Of a stretch of DNA of 64,000 nucleotides, positions 35,255-47,532 are shown in pieces. The notes beneath the pieces were generated by a model that was not told the origin of the DNA, made no database searches, and saw only the letters and a list, made by a program, of their open reading frames with translations. The position numbers and the translations under genes were made by a program. Origin of the DNA: Owenia fusiformis (Eukaryota; Annelida; Polychaeta; Sabellida; Oweniidae); assembly GCA_903813345.2 (NCBI GenBank), contig CAIIXF020000001.1, forward strand, positions 46,767,885 through 46,831,884, in the 5' to 3' direction. Each line of letters opens with the position of its first letter. Within the stretch, counting starts at the first letter, position 1.

Positions 35255-35607
35255 ATCACAATCAACCTATCAGTTGAGTTTATGTTGAGCTCACAATCAA
35301 CCTATCAGTTGAGTTTATGTTGAGCTCACTATCAACCTATCAGTTGAGTTTATGTTGAGCTCACAATCAACCTATCAGTTGAGTTTATGTTGAGCTCACA
35401 ATCAACCTATCAGTTGAGTTTATGTTGAGCTCACAATCAACCTATCAGTTGAGTTTATGTTGAGCTCACAATCAACCTATCAGTTGAGTTTATGTTGAGC
35501 TCACAATCAACCTATCAGTTGAGTTTATTTTGAGCTCACAATCGACCTATCAGTTGAGTTTATGTTGAGCTCACAATCAACCTATCAGTTGAGTTTATGT
35601 TGAACTC
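35255..35607 (+). repeat. 35-bp tandem satellite, about 10 copies
   Basis: The unit reads CTCACAATCAACCTATCAGT then TGAGTTTATGTTGAG. Copies are nearly identical (single changes such as CTCACTATC, TTTATTTTGAG, ATCGACC), so homogenisation is recent. Confidence 0.95.
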
Positions 35608-37009
35608 AATAATAACATGTTGTCGTTACACAGCTTTCTAGAAAATCCAACACATAGAATAGAGTTCCTGAAAACAGTATCCAACCAAAATGGCTAAGAG
35701 ATTATCTACAATGTAGACATGACATGTACACCCTCCTATAAAAGTATGGCAACTAGATGTGACCATTGTGTTAAAGCTTGTGAATGTTTTTTTTTTGATT
35801 TCCATATCATAAAAATTCATCAAATATGATGAAATTCGGTTCAAATCGGTAAACATAAATAAGCTTTAACACGGGTCCAAAAATTGACTTTTGATTTCTA
35901 AACTTTTAGAGGAGAGTGTTGAATATAAATATATGTATAGACTATAAAGTGTATAATGTATAGCAGACTACGAAGTATATGTATAGAATAAATAAAACAA
36001 TGTGCTATAGAATATTATTTAAATCTATTTGTTTTTAATTATAGTAGGAAACAACCAATCAGGCTTTGGAATTTTGTTCAATTGAAATGTCTCCAGACGT
36101 ACAGTCCAATTACATTTGAATTTGCATAAATGCCTGTACAAGTATATTTATTTTAATTGAACTTATTATCCCAACGTAACGAATGAAGTTAACCAGGGAT
36201 ATAGTGAAGGCCTCCGTCAGTCAGTCCGTTTGTCCATCCGGAAGAATACTCGAATACTAGTGGATGGATATTTTCATATTTGGTGGAAAGAAGTATTGGT
36301 GAATAGTTTTACGAAAGAAAAGTTTTTAAAGTTGGCCGCCACTTCAAAAATGGCGGAACTATACTATTGTTTGAAATTTTGGTATTATAATCACAACATC
36401 TATCTATTTCACACATATTCCCTGTTTTTCACCCTAACCCCCAAGGGCCGTGTATTTGGGATCGGGGAAGTTATGAGATCTTTCTGAATGAAGTATAGCT
36501 TTTTTATACTTAAATGAAAGTCAATATAGAGTCGATTGCTAATATTGTATCGTTTTTTTGATTCCAGCATTGAAAAATTCAAAGTGGCCGCCTAATGTGG
36601 GATTACGCGATAATTTCCTTATCTATTCAAAGTATGGCTATATTATACTCAAAATGAAAGAATTATATAGTAGATCACAATTGTGGTATTGTTTTTCCGA
36701 TTCGTGTCTCAGAAAATTCAAAATGGCTGCCTACAGTAGTGATTCGCTATAACTCGGAGAACTCTTCAAAGTAACAAGTAAGGTTCTATTATACTACATC
36801 TATATTATTGCCTCTATGATTTGTGCCATTACATATTCATGAACAGTGTTCGTTGGGATTTGCTTCTCATTCCTAGTTCGAACATGCATTTTTGAAGTAC
36901 AATAATCAACTAAAATAAACCACATAACTAATCTGGCATTATGAAGAATGAACTTCCACCTTGGTATACTATTGTAAATATTTTAAGAATGTTCGTGTAA
37001 TGAACAATG

Positions 37010-37390
37010 TGGTCCATATTTCCATGAAGATCTGTTCATCAGGTGCATCTTTACATGCAGGTAGGTTCATGAAGTTAATCTTTTCATGAAGATGGGTCAT
37101 TTTTCATTTGATTTTCATTTGAGTTACATACGAGCATTATGAACATTATCTCGTATATTAACATGATTAAGTTAATCTTTTTTATTAAGATGGGGTCATT
37201 AGGTTAATCTTTTCACTAAGATGGGTTCATAAGGTTCATCTTTACATGAAGGTAAGTTCATATTTACATGAATAAATGTTCATAATGCTCACCACTACAC
37301 GAGGGTATGTTCATAAGGTTAATATTAACATGGAGATCTGTTCATAAGGTTCATCATTACATGAGGTAGGGTCATTTTTACATGACGATT
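37010..37390 (+). repeat. Degenerate ~34-bp tandem repeat
   Basis: Variants of GTTCATAAGGTTCATCTTTA-CATGAAGAT recur about ten times with many substitutions, so this is an old array. Confidence 0.7.
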
Positions 37391-37686
37391 TTTCATTGAC
37401 TTCTGGGCTATTTCCCTCTTCATTTCAGGCAAACCTTCAACAATGTTAATTCAAATATTTACTACTCACCATGGTGATATGTTGTTAACATCTGGTTACT
37501 AATATACAAACATTACTAATTAGGCTACTTTCATTAGCACATTTCAGGTATACCAATGTACAATGTGTCGCGCGCCTAAACTCTCGTTATCGGGAACAAA
37601 ATGAATCGTTCCAAGACCAGGTTTAAAGGGTGACGCATATCGTTTAGCAAATCGAACGCTCGTTTCTGGTGTTGCTCACCGTTTAG

Positions 37687-37695
37687 TATAAAAGG
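37687..37695 (+). promoter_or_regulatory. Strong TATA box, downstream transcript unknown
   Basis: TATAAAAGG is followed by GC-richer sequence than its surroundings, and GGTGACGCAT lies about 60 bp upstream. It could begin a 5' exon of the receptor gene at 39378 or an unannotated transcript; no open frame follows directly. Confidence 0.35.
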
Positions 37696-39316
37696 CCCGA
37701 TCCCGGAATAATACTCAAGGGTTCACAGGTTCGAGGTCGTTGTGTCAACACCTCTAACTGTTATATAGCATAAGTATATTATAGATCGTCACACATTTAT
37801 AAAAGGGTGATTTTTATTTTGACAAATCAATTCCACATTTATGGGTGAAGTTTCAGGATCTTCTATTTGTGTATAATAAGGAAAAATTGGCATCTAAATT
37901 TCCCCATAACGTAATAGCACAAAGCTTGGCATATGAAATATCCTACAAATGAAACAAAGCAAGACAACCCGGTTTCTAATACAAGGATTTATATTGGCTG
38001 TTGTACATGTATTCTTTGAACGCAATCACTAATGGATAACGTTTTCAAAATCATTATAAACGGATTACTTTATCTCAAAGACAATTTCAATAAACTGGAT
38101 TTTACAGAACTCCCCTTATTTCTTAAAAATGGACTGATCCAGTTGATTCGCCTGGAGCCGCCATATTGTTTTTATACGGGATGCTAATCGGAACCCTTTA
38201 AGAAGTAAAATTATGTCTTACATTAAGTGCCTAATCACTCTTTGTTATTTGTGAAACATATTTGATATAATTCCAATGACATATGATCAATGAGAATGTT
38301 GATTAGTTGAATGTTGATGAAATGTTGTTTAGGCTGATCTGTTTTTTACTCTAGTTGCGCAGAGTGGATATAATTTATTGCTTTGAAAAATATGCCGAGG
38401 AAAATTTTCGCGATTTAGTAGCTGTATGTGGGGTCATGGGATTTCGCGGGGATACCGTACGGCCTTATAAATATACAATATGTTCTTCTCATTCTACCAC
38501 TTATGTCGCCCTGCATAGCAGATCTTTAATGGCGACAATTATATTTAACGATTGTCATTGCTATATATTCTAGGCTACTGTATATTTCTTCCATGATTAT
38601 GAGTTAAATGATTAACTGACGGCAATCAAACAATTTAGCTACCTTGGCCTCAGATGTGTTATGGCATATATGCAGGCAAATGCTACATGATCAATTGTAT
38701 TCTATTAACACTAATCACACTTGTTGCTTGAACAAAAAACAATATTTTAATATAAGTGTGTGGCGCATGCAGCTAATACATTCTGCAGTTAGTGCAAGCG
38801 TTCTGCGAGTCGAACAGAAACTGCTTCCAATCGTAATAGATAATTTTGCGGATCTCATTGATTTCGAAGAAAGAATTTTTTCAGTTTTATTTTCATTTGT
38901 AACCAGTGCATCATGACTCTTTACCAGCCATGTGATCATGTATGGTTCGAGGAGAATAGAGAACATATCTACACATCGATTGTTTCATCTACTACAATCA
39001 CACGAGGTGAGTTCACTTGTGATCCGCTCAATTACGTTGGTTACCGGAATGTCTTATTATTACCTATTCAAAATTTGGAGAGATGTGGTAGACATTTTTG
39101 GTATTTTTGATTGCATGATACATACAAAATTTGTAATTTAAAAAATGATTAATTAATATTAATACATTGGATTACCAATCACTACACTTTGGGCCTAGAA
39201 TGTTAATCATGCATTACAATGGTTTCTATGCGAAATATTGTGCCCTAGAAAGTCTTTCATGAGAAGGTATATTTTGTTTTCTGTTTAACAAGAAATCACT
39301 GACTCACATGACTACT

Positions 39317-39324
39317 TATATAAA
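39317..39324 (+). promoter_or_regulatory. TATA-like box upstream of the NIT-receptor gene
   Basis: TATATAAA lies about 54-61 bp before the ATG at 39378, a suitable distance for a start site near 39350 and a short leader. It is inferred from spacing only. Confidence 0.4.
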
Positions 39325-39377
39325 TCTTTAATGATTGGCGCGTGTGATTTTTGAAATACATTTTTTGGATAAGAAAA

Positions 39378-42300
39378 ATGTGCTCTAGAGTCTGCGACTA
39401 CATGATGAGACAAACTACAGCTACTCTCGTCCTAAATGAAAGAACATTTTTCCGATATCGACAGATATATTGGATGAGACAGTTCGCTTTGAGAACAACG
39501 CAGCTTGTTTCAACGTATGAATCCACCGTATTCAATGCAAGTTGCCCTGTCATCGATTTCGTGTCTATTTCAGGATCTTCAAACTCTTCTACACCATGTC
39601 GGCACAAACGATTCACGAGTATTCATGGGTTTTTAGCATTAATACTGTGTCCTGCTCTAGTTGTGTTCGCTGTCACAGCTCTCAACCTTTTAGAAGATGC
39701 CAGTCTGCTATCCGATATACAAAAGGTATGAATGGGAAATCTGCAAATTCGCATGTTGGGGTTTACAGCCGTGACAAAACGAATTCCAGGAATACTCTCG
39801 TTTACATTACTTTGCCTCGCCCATAATTGATGCATATTGTTTTCCGTAAACCATTATTTTAAAGTGAAGATTCTTATGAGAAAGTGAAGAAAGAAATCTT
39901 AAGTTGTGGATAAACTTTAAGTACTGGGTTTTAGGATAAACAATAGCCGATGGCTGATAGGCAAGAAGCTATTAGTTGTCATAAGACCCGATGCGAATGG
40001 TTTATCTAACTTAAATCCCACACTGACTCTTATGAAAGGTAAATGGTCCATGGTCGAGTTTTAGGAAAAGTTGATTTATTTTGTAACTAACAGTGTAACT
40101 AAACAGTTTCTTTTGTAACTAACAAGTAACAAGGACTATCAAAACAACGTTCATGGGCTCTAATTACAAGAGAAATAGACCAGGAAACAAGTCTTATTCA
40201 AGACAATGAATATTCTGGACATTCGATGCTTTTGTATTGACATATATTATTAAAATAACGTTTCACAATGTCATTTCAATTAACTGCTTTACATATTTCT
40301 AGGTCATTCGTTTCGTTCATGAGGAAGAACAGATCCATTTGTTCATCTCTAATCTCCAAGAGGAAAGGTATACTTCATTCATCTATATCAACAAAGATAT
40401 TGCGATTCTAACAGAACAGGACGGTAGCAGGCTTGCGGAGGTATATTCTCACACAGATGGCTCAATAAGACAGTTATCGACAAATGCCCATCCAAATATC
40501 GATGATGTAAAAAACAAGAATAATGTGTTGAATAATATCACAGCGTTGCGCCTTGATATACACATGCATCGGATGAATTTTTTGAACAATTGCCTGAATA
40601 GTACTGGTTCCAATCACGATTGCAGATTTTACACTGATCTCATTCATAATCTAACTGTAGAACTTAATTCAAAGAGTTCGTTAAGTTATAGTCACTTTCC
40701 ATGGAAAATACAAAGCAGAATTTTAAAGATACAGGTGCGCATCGAATTATGTAGTCGAGAAACCCATGCAGCAACGATGTTGGGTAAAGATCATACACAG
40801 TCGTTCCTTGAAACAGTATCACCTCAATCCAAGGCTATCTCATATAATCCGGAACTTCATTTACTTCGTCTAAGCATGCTCAATCAGATCATGTCCAAAC
40901 AAAATAAATCACATAACAAATCAACTTTGACAGTTAAGCAGCGGACATTGATTGATGAACTGAAACAATATTCACAATCATTGCGAAAGGAACAAGAACA
41001 GTGTTATATGGAACTCAGAGCGACTCTCAAGAGAGATGAAACATATCGGACATTGACAATTGGTGTTACTGGAGTAATCTTATGCATAACAACATTGCTT
41101 ATTATCGCCCAAGTGATGACTTTAAGGAATTCGTTACGTACTGCGAAGATACTAAAAACAGCGGCTGTTGTCACTCTTAGAGAGATCGCAAGTACCCGTG
41201 AAAAAGTATTTTCGGTTATGAACCACGTTCTTCCAAAAGAAGTCAGGGAAGAATTCAACTCAACCATAGTAAGTTTACACTGGCGTAATGTCGTTTCTTT
41301 AGTTTTAACAATTCATTTCAAGTATTCCCTTTTCAAAACCAAACACCCAAATTGTCTCTTTAAAAGATTGACTGTCGAATTAAAATAAAACTGGTAATGC
41401 TAATTGCAGGAACAGAAAGGGAGACATGACGCCAATATGACAGTTTTAACAGTTGAACTTCCAAACTTCTCTGAAATTTTGAAACAGAACTCATGCCACC
41501 AAGTTATAGATCTAATGGGATCCATATTTACCCTACTTGACGAAAGGGTCAGTTTGTTTGATGCTTATAGGATAGAAAGTCCGCGGAACACATATGCTGT
41601 GACATCCTGTAAGTTCACCATTTATTGTTCACTGATTTTTGGCTTTAAATTTATATTACGAAGTTGACTCTTAGCAGATACAAAAAATATAAAATGAGAA
41701 ATAATATTCATACAATAATTCAATCAATAATAAAATGAAATAATGAAATAAAAAGGCCCCCAGCTAAAACAGCAAAATGAAAAATATGTACTTCGTAATC
41801 ATAGATAACCTTCAACAAGACAAGCTAACAAGATAATTGGAGCACTGGATTGAACAATAAAATATATCTATTTTACACTTCAGCTCTTCAAGGTCAAACA
41901 GATCATAGAAATGCTCAGGAAATTGCAGATCTCTCTCTGGATTTCATGGTGGTAACATCAGATCTTGAGGTCCCACATTCAGGAAAAGTCAATCTAAAGC
42001 TTGTTATACATACAGGTAAATCAACTTGCAGTCGGAAAGTCGCAATTTGATCATTGAATACATTTTGCTTGGGAGGGGGCGGGGCGGGGCGGGGTGGTTT
42101 CTTTTTCTGCTCGATCATAGTTTGGGATATTTGAGTTTGTTTTCCGTATGACCGAGTGATCTCTCTGAATCACACATCCAAATATTATGGCTCCATCACA
42201 AACAGTTTTTAGATGTCTCTTTTTTAGTAACATCTGGGTCAGTACCACAAACAACTAAATTTGAATTTAAAACTAAAGTGCCTCTGCTTCCGAAACATTT

Positions 42301-44367
42301 GGCATCTTGCTGCTATAGACCCATTCATGTGAATGTTATATGCATCAAAACTAGTAACTCAGCTAACAGAGAACAAATATACAAACAATATTAAAATGGA
42401 CAAGTGTATTCATTTTTAGGTTGGGGAATAACTGCCATAACTGGGAAGGAACATCTCAGGTACTCTGTCTTTGGTGAAGTGTTACAGACAGCGAAACTGA
42501 TGTTGAAGAAAGCAACGCGTAAGATTTCTTGTTTGTATACATTGCGAAAACACATTGTAAACTAAACGAAAAATCCAATGAATTATATTAATACGAATAT
42601 TATAAATATAACGATATAGTATATGCACATATGATTCAGAAATAGACGAAAACAACAGTCATGAAAAACAGACAAATATTGTTCTATTTTATGTGAGTGT
42701 TGCTCAAACAATTTACTTTTTAATATCTATATCTGTCAAAGTCATCAATACATCATCAAGATAAATCAGAAATCTCAGGAAATGTGTACAAAAATCGAGA
42801 TCGCACTGAATTTACACAAAGATACATATAGCAATAACACTATCCTTCAGCCACCAAAATCTACTTGATATAACTTTGAGACTAATATAAGTCTGTATTA
42901 TCTTTTCTCGTATTGATCTTGATTTTCATTCTATACGAAAAAACAACAGCCTTTGGCAAGGCCACGAACATACCTAAAGTTACAGGTCTCGCATAGTTTC
43001 CAATCACTTTTACGTTAGTCACAGGATATATCATAACTGGATTTTTCATAAGCTTTACATAGGCTACATATTTATACAATCCATAAATTTTTTTTGATGC
43101 AGCCAATAGGATAACGATGACCGAAAAGACGTGTCAGCTCTTAAAAAAATGTGGGGGCTACAGAATTAAACTAAGAGGACATATTAAACTGGAGGTAATT
43201 AATTATTCTGTGCTTAGGAGTCAGATTTTCTTTGTTCTTATTGTACATATATAAATTTTATAAATTATTATCTTGAGTGATAGTAGTATATGTATTATTT
43301 TTCTATTTTTTGGTTACCATTTTGAAGAATTGGGAGAATTTAAACATTTCCCCCCCATTTTGGCACTTCGAATCTTTAACTTCACAAATTTATAACATGT
43401 CGTAGATCTTTTGGTACTTGGGATTGTGAGGAAAATATTGGTTAGTCAACTGTCTATGTTGCTTGTATTTTGTCACCACAAGGATATAGATTTTTTATTT
43501 TTCAGAGATAGTTTATTACTCTGTCTTGACGGAACATCAATTATATCTGGAAAACAAAATATATATTCTGCTACTGTAGAATCAACATGTATTTACTTTC
43601 AGAATGGAAATCGGCTGAGCACAATGTATCTTCTCGGTCGTGACATGATTCTTTCAGGAAGCGACTTTGACATTGAGCCATCATCTATGGACATATCATC
43701 AATTTCAAGTCGGATTTCGACCGTCAATTCAAAATCAGGTGATTTGAGAAACAGCAAAACTAGTAAAACACATAGTTTCATCGATCAGGTTAAAGAAATT
43801 AAAACTAAGATATCATGGCCTTTAAATAGGTCATTGCGAAATTCATCAGAATCAATGCTAGCTCTTCAAGATATTCAAGACTTTGAAACTGAGCAACTTG
43901 GATTGACAAGAAAAAATTCAATCTCAAAAAGAAGAAACACTCAACTTAGAAAAATGTCAAAAGCTTTCAAAGACGGCAAAACATCGACATCTACCCTTGC
44001 TCCAATAAATTGTGAAGATTTGCTTTTTATGAACGACTCATTGACGTCATTAAATAGCTCACTGGGCTCTGTAAAGGACGCTGTCATAGGTTCCTCACCT
44101 TGGTATATCCGTAAGTTATCTGCATGCTCGTATAAAGTCGAGCAGAAGTATAGGCCGAATCTTGGTTCTAAAAAGACATCCATCGGTTCCGATTCTAAGC
44201 ATCAATTCGTTCAGGATCATCCTCGGAACCAAACTGCCAACACGAATTTAACATCAACAGGAAAAGAACCCAATTATCTATCATCGAAACGTAAAATTAA
44301 GAAGGCCTCAAATGTTTCAATGCTAAGTACTATGTCCCGGTTAGAAGACATTGAAGAACCAATTTGA
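39378..44367 (+). CDS. NIT-domain receptor with degenerate guanylyl-cyclase-like domain
   Basis: The seven exons are 39378-39725, 40303-41268, 41410-41608, 41884-42015, 42420-42518, 43103-43194 and 43603-44367 (866 aa, phases consistent). The order is: cytoplasmic N terminus, TM1 (FLALILCPALVVFAVTALNL), an extracellular NIT-type domain with the hallmark ISNLQEERYTSFIYI, TM2 (LTIGVTGVILCITTLLIIA), and a coiled linker with REKVFSVMNHVLPKEVREEF as in receptor cyclases. A class III cyclase-like domain follows (MTVLTVELPNF; DAYRIESPRNTYAV; KLVIHTG; LRYSVFGEVLQTAK; PNRITMTEKTCQLL; RGHIKLE; RLSTMYLLGR). Both metal-binding Asp positions are changed (Glu, Asn), and the transition-state Asn and Arg are Gln and Lys, so cyclase activity is probably lost. 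A Ser/Lys-rich tail of about 230 residues follows. An earlier acceptor in the last intron would insert residues into the domain; 43603 fits the family. AATAAA is at 44532. An upstream exon cannot be excluded. Confidence 0.85.
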
Positions 44368-44949
44368 AGTTATATAGGTTATCAACAGTCTTCCAACATC
44401 TCTCGGGACCTCCCCCGTGTAGAGCTGAGACGAGCAGGTGCCCCAGTGGGTTGAAGAAAGACGATGTGTTCATGTTATTGTTAATATGTACATATGTATT
44501 TCACGCAATTGTAATTGCTATACTAAGTGTTAATAAAACGCAATTATGCTCTCTGATGTATATTTTCAATTCTTACTCTTTTGAGTATTATTGGAATCAG
44601 AAACATTGATCAGTAAAACTGGAGTAACTGGAGAACCAACCAATAAGTGATGTTGTTTAAAAAAACGAAATGAAGTATTCCATTTCAGCCAGTCCGAAAA
44701 CATCTCACAAATTTAGCAAGCCACACAAATCCAAATACTCACTACTACTGTACTAATTTTAATACCATAGTTAAAATATTGCTTAAAAGAGCATTAGAGC
44801 AATTAGTGCAATTATCACGACTGTCATTTAGGCAAATATTTTGTAACAGATTTATATATTGCATTACAGAAATATCATGAAGAATGTTATTTAATACAAT
44901 ATTGGACGTAGATGCAATTATTATTTGTACAATTTATTACTTTGTTCTA

Positions 44950-45903
44950 CAGGGCGTCCACAAAAAACTATACCCAACTTCAAAGCCAGGATACTAGAAT
45001 TCTGAGCAATTTTAAAAATACGAAGGTAAAAATAATAGGCCCGTTTTTCCTCCATCAAATGGTACTCATTATGTAACTATCATGGATGACTGAGCAATCA
45101 TGACCATTATGAAAGGTGGTGAAATCAGCACTGTGCCAAGTTAGCATTCAAGTAGGAATGACACAGTGAATGTTTTTTTGTGTTCAAAACATTATTTATG
45201 TTCAAATTCAAACTTGTTCCATGTTCTTCACACTTTTGCATAACTTTTTGTTGATGCCTCCCTCTCCGGATATTGGATCCAAAGAGCCTCATGATCAGCA
45301 ATGAAACTTCTCCTTGGTGATATGCAGCTTTGAAGTCAGTTGCATCCCCATGTAAAGTCAATAACCCTTGCTGAAATCCTCATTTTCTCGGAAGATCTCA
45401 CGTTGATTGAGTCTAAAGAAGTAGATTCATGTGGAACAGTATTGCTTGAATCCATTTCAATAGTAAGAATAGGGGTTCTATAAACAGTACACTGGACTTG
45501 TTTTTTAGAACTTTTTGTTGGCTCTGCTGCTCAGTTGTCAGTTGAACCATTTTTTGCAGGCCTACTTTAGAATAAGGTTATTGTCAACACTTTTTCCATA
45601 AGAGAGTTACTCAGTCCCCGGTCCAGTTCAGTTAAAAGGCCTGTCCTCTAACATAATGTTACAGAAAAAGAATACTAAGTACATATCAATTGCCACACAT
45701 GAAGGTAACTTGGCACAGTGCTAATTTTACCACCTCTCATAATGGTCAAGATTGCTCAGTCATAGATGACCGTAACATAATGATCTAAGTTCCATTTGAT
45801 GGAGAATAAATGTTTTTTTACTACTGCCTTTAATTTCTAAAAACCTGCTCAGGATTCTAGTAAATTGGTTTTGAAGTTGTGTATACTTTTTTTTGACGCC
45901 CTG
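44950..45903. mobile_element. Mariner/Tc1-like non-autonomous element, ~200-bp TIRs, TA target site
   Basis: The ends CAGGGCGTC...GACGCCCTG are flanked by TA on both sides (44948-44949 and 45904-45905). Inverted arms continue for about 200 bp (TTGGCACAGTGCTAA near 45710-45725 answers TTAGC-like sequence near 45131-45145). A 78-codon frame on the minus strand (45125-45361) may be a transposase remnant but shows no DDE motif. Confidence 0.75.
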
Positions 45904-46018
45904 TAGTTTTAATAGATGTCCAATATGATTCACATTTGACAAGAGATGATCTGAAACTCCCTGAGCCATAATCGAGGTGAGATTGACATTTACCATCCTT
46001 GCAGCAAGGGTATATAGT

Positions 46019-46193
46019 CCCGGTGTAAAAGGGTAGGCGGTCCTCTCAAATTATGGTCCTACTCTCCATTGATTTATATGGTGACCTAAATACAACTCTT
46101 TCCCTTATTATCTTATACACAATCAGGGCCAATAAGGGCCGTTTAGAAAGGGGACCATAATCACCAGGGGACCATAATTTCTTTCACACCGGG
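46019..46193. mobile_element. MITE, relative of the element at 11361
   Basis: CCCGGTGTAAAA and TTTCACACCGGG are the termini; the interior shares AAATTATGGTCCTACTCTC and GGGGACCATAAT with the element at 11361-11590. TATAGT flanks both sides, a probable target duplication. The rest of 45904-47532 shows no gene. Confidence 0.75.
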
Positions 46194-47532
46194 TATAGTA
46201 TATTATGAATTTAAGCATAAATAAAGTCCTACACTGGAAAGAATGACATTGATGGCGCTTTTACAATATGACGGAATAATATCAATTTTGACTTGTCGCA
46301 ATGGTTGCATTTTGTCACCTGTACTCATTCTGTTAAATTAGTGTATTCCTTCAGTCATATGTAACACCTTGATGGATCAAGACGTCCTTAACTGTGAAAC
46401 ATCATTCTGATTTATCAGAGCCCCTCTTTACCTAACGCTTATGAGTCTGAACTATTCCAAAAGGATAGTAAAGGCTGTGGATCCCACAATGGTGAAACAT
46501 ATAATGTCATAATGATTCCATTCCATTTATCATTTGTCAATCAATATTTCAATATTTGTACAACTGCATTTACCAGAATAGACCTCATTCTAATAAGTTT
46601 TAATTAAATACATTGCAATACAATTATTTTGCATTACGTTCACATTTTACGACTGCTTGTAATAATCACGATATTCTGATCAAAGGGAAGTAAGTGATTT
46701 ACATGATTACACCATATTTATAGAGACGTTGTATCTCAATGCGCATGCGTGTTGTTGAGGGATGTTCCAGTGAAACCGGTTTGAGTTAAGGTAACATTTT
46801 TCATTTTAGCTCTTTTGTTACATTTCTCTCAACATTCGTATTTGAATAATTTCAAATCTGATTTAGTGTTAATAACACCAGGAAAATAAAAATGTCTCAT
46901 CGAGGCCCCATGCATGAATTTGCCGCCATTTTAGATGTAAACGTTTAGACTTTTAGATCATCTAAAACGTTAATTATGATGCCATTAGCTTAATTCAATT
47001 TCTGAGGTCTATGTCTATATATATCTATGTCAATAATCCGCAAATGGCCAACGAGCCCATTAAAATCATAAATAAACACCTGCATGTACAAGCGCACCAA
47101 TGATAAACAAGTTGTGCCACAACAGTATGTCGCTAATACTTTTAGCAAGAAACTAATCCATTTTCATCCGTTGACTTGGTCTTTTTTACTTTTCCACGTT
47201 TGTAGTTGGTAGTATATCAGATTGATCCTTATGTGTTAAACAGTTTTATTTCCCTGCTAACGTTTTATGCCTCCATTTAACGTAATTTAAGACAAATATC
47301 TTCTGGTTCGCCCCTCGCCACAAGTCTTAAATTTATCTCTACTGTTAGTTGAGTTTTCATGTTACTTTATTATTTCTTTATCTTTTATAAAAATGCATGC
47401 TCGTTATATTAAACTGCATCGAGATTTCCTAGCATTAACATTATTCATATTTGCATCAGTGGCAACCCATATTGAAATCTAATCATGACGAACGGAAACC
47501 AAACATATGTTATTTACCTCTTTAAATAACAG

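Larger units (their letters stand above)
34175..39377. other. Intergenic region, no gene supported
   Basis: It holds the NECAP 3' UTR (to about 35130), a 35-bp satellite (35255-35607), a dispersed repeat-like stretch (about 36165-36860), a degenerate ~34-bp tandem region (about 37010-37390) and a TATA-containing promoter-like site (37687). Open frames at 38355-38573 and 38644-38916 resemble nothing I know. Confidence 0.55.

Noticed and set aside
35255-35607. CRISPR-like array
   Set aside because: The 35-bp units are directly contiguous with no unique spacers, in an animal genome; it is a satellite.
38355-38916. Two plus-strand frames upstream of the NIT receptor
   Set aside because: No family resemblance, and no splice sites linking them to the receptor in phase could be justified.
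43411-43602. In-frame 5' extension of the last receptor exon
   Set aside because: An acceptor at 43602 (TTTACTTTCAG) joins RGHIKLE to NGNRLSTMYLLGR exactly as in cyclases; the extension would insert non-homologous residues.
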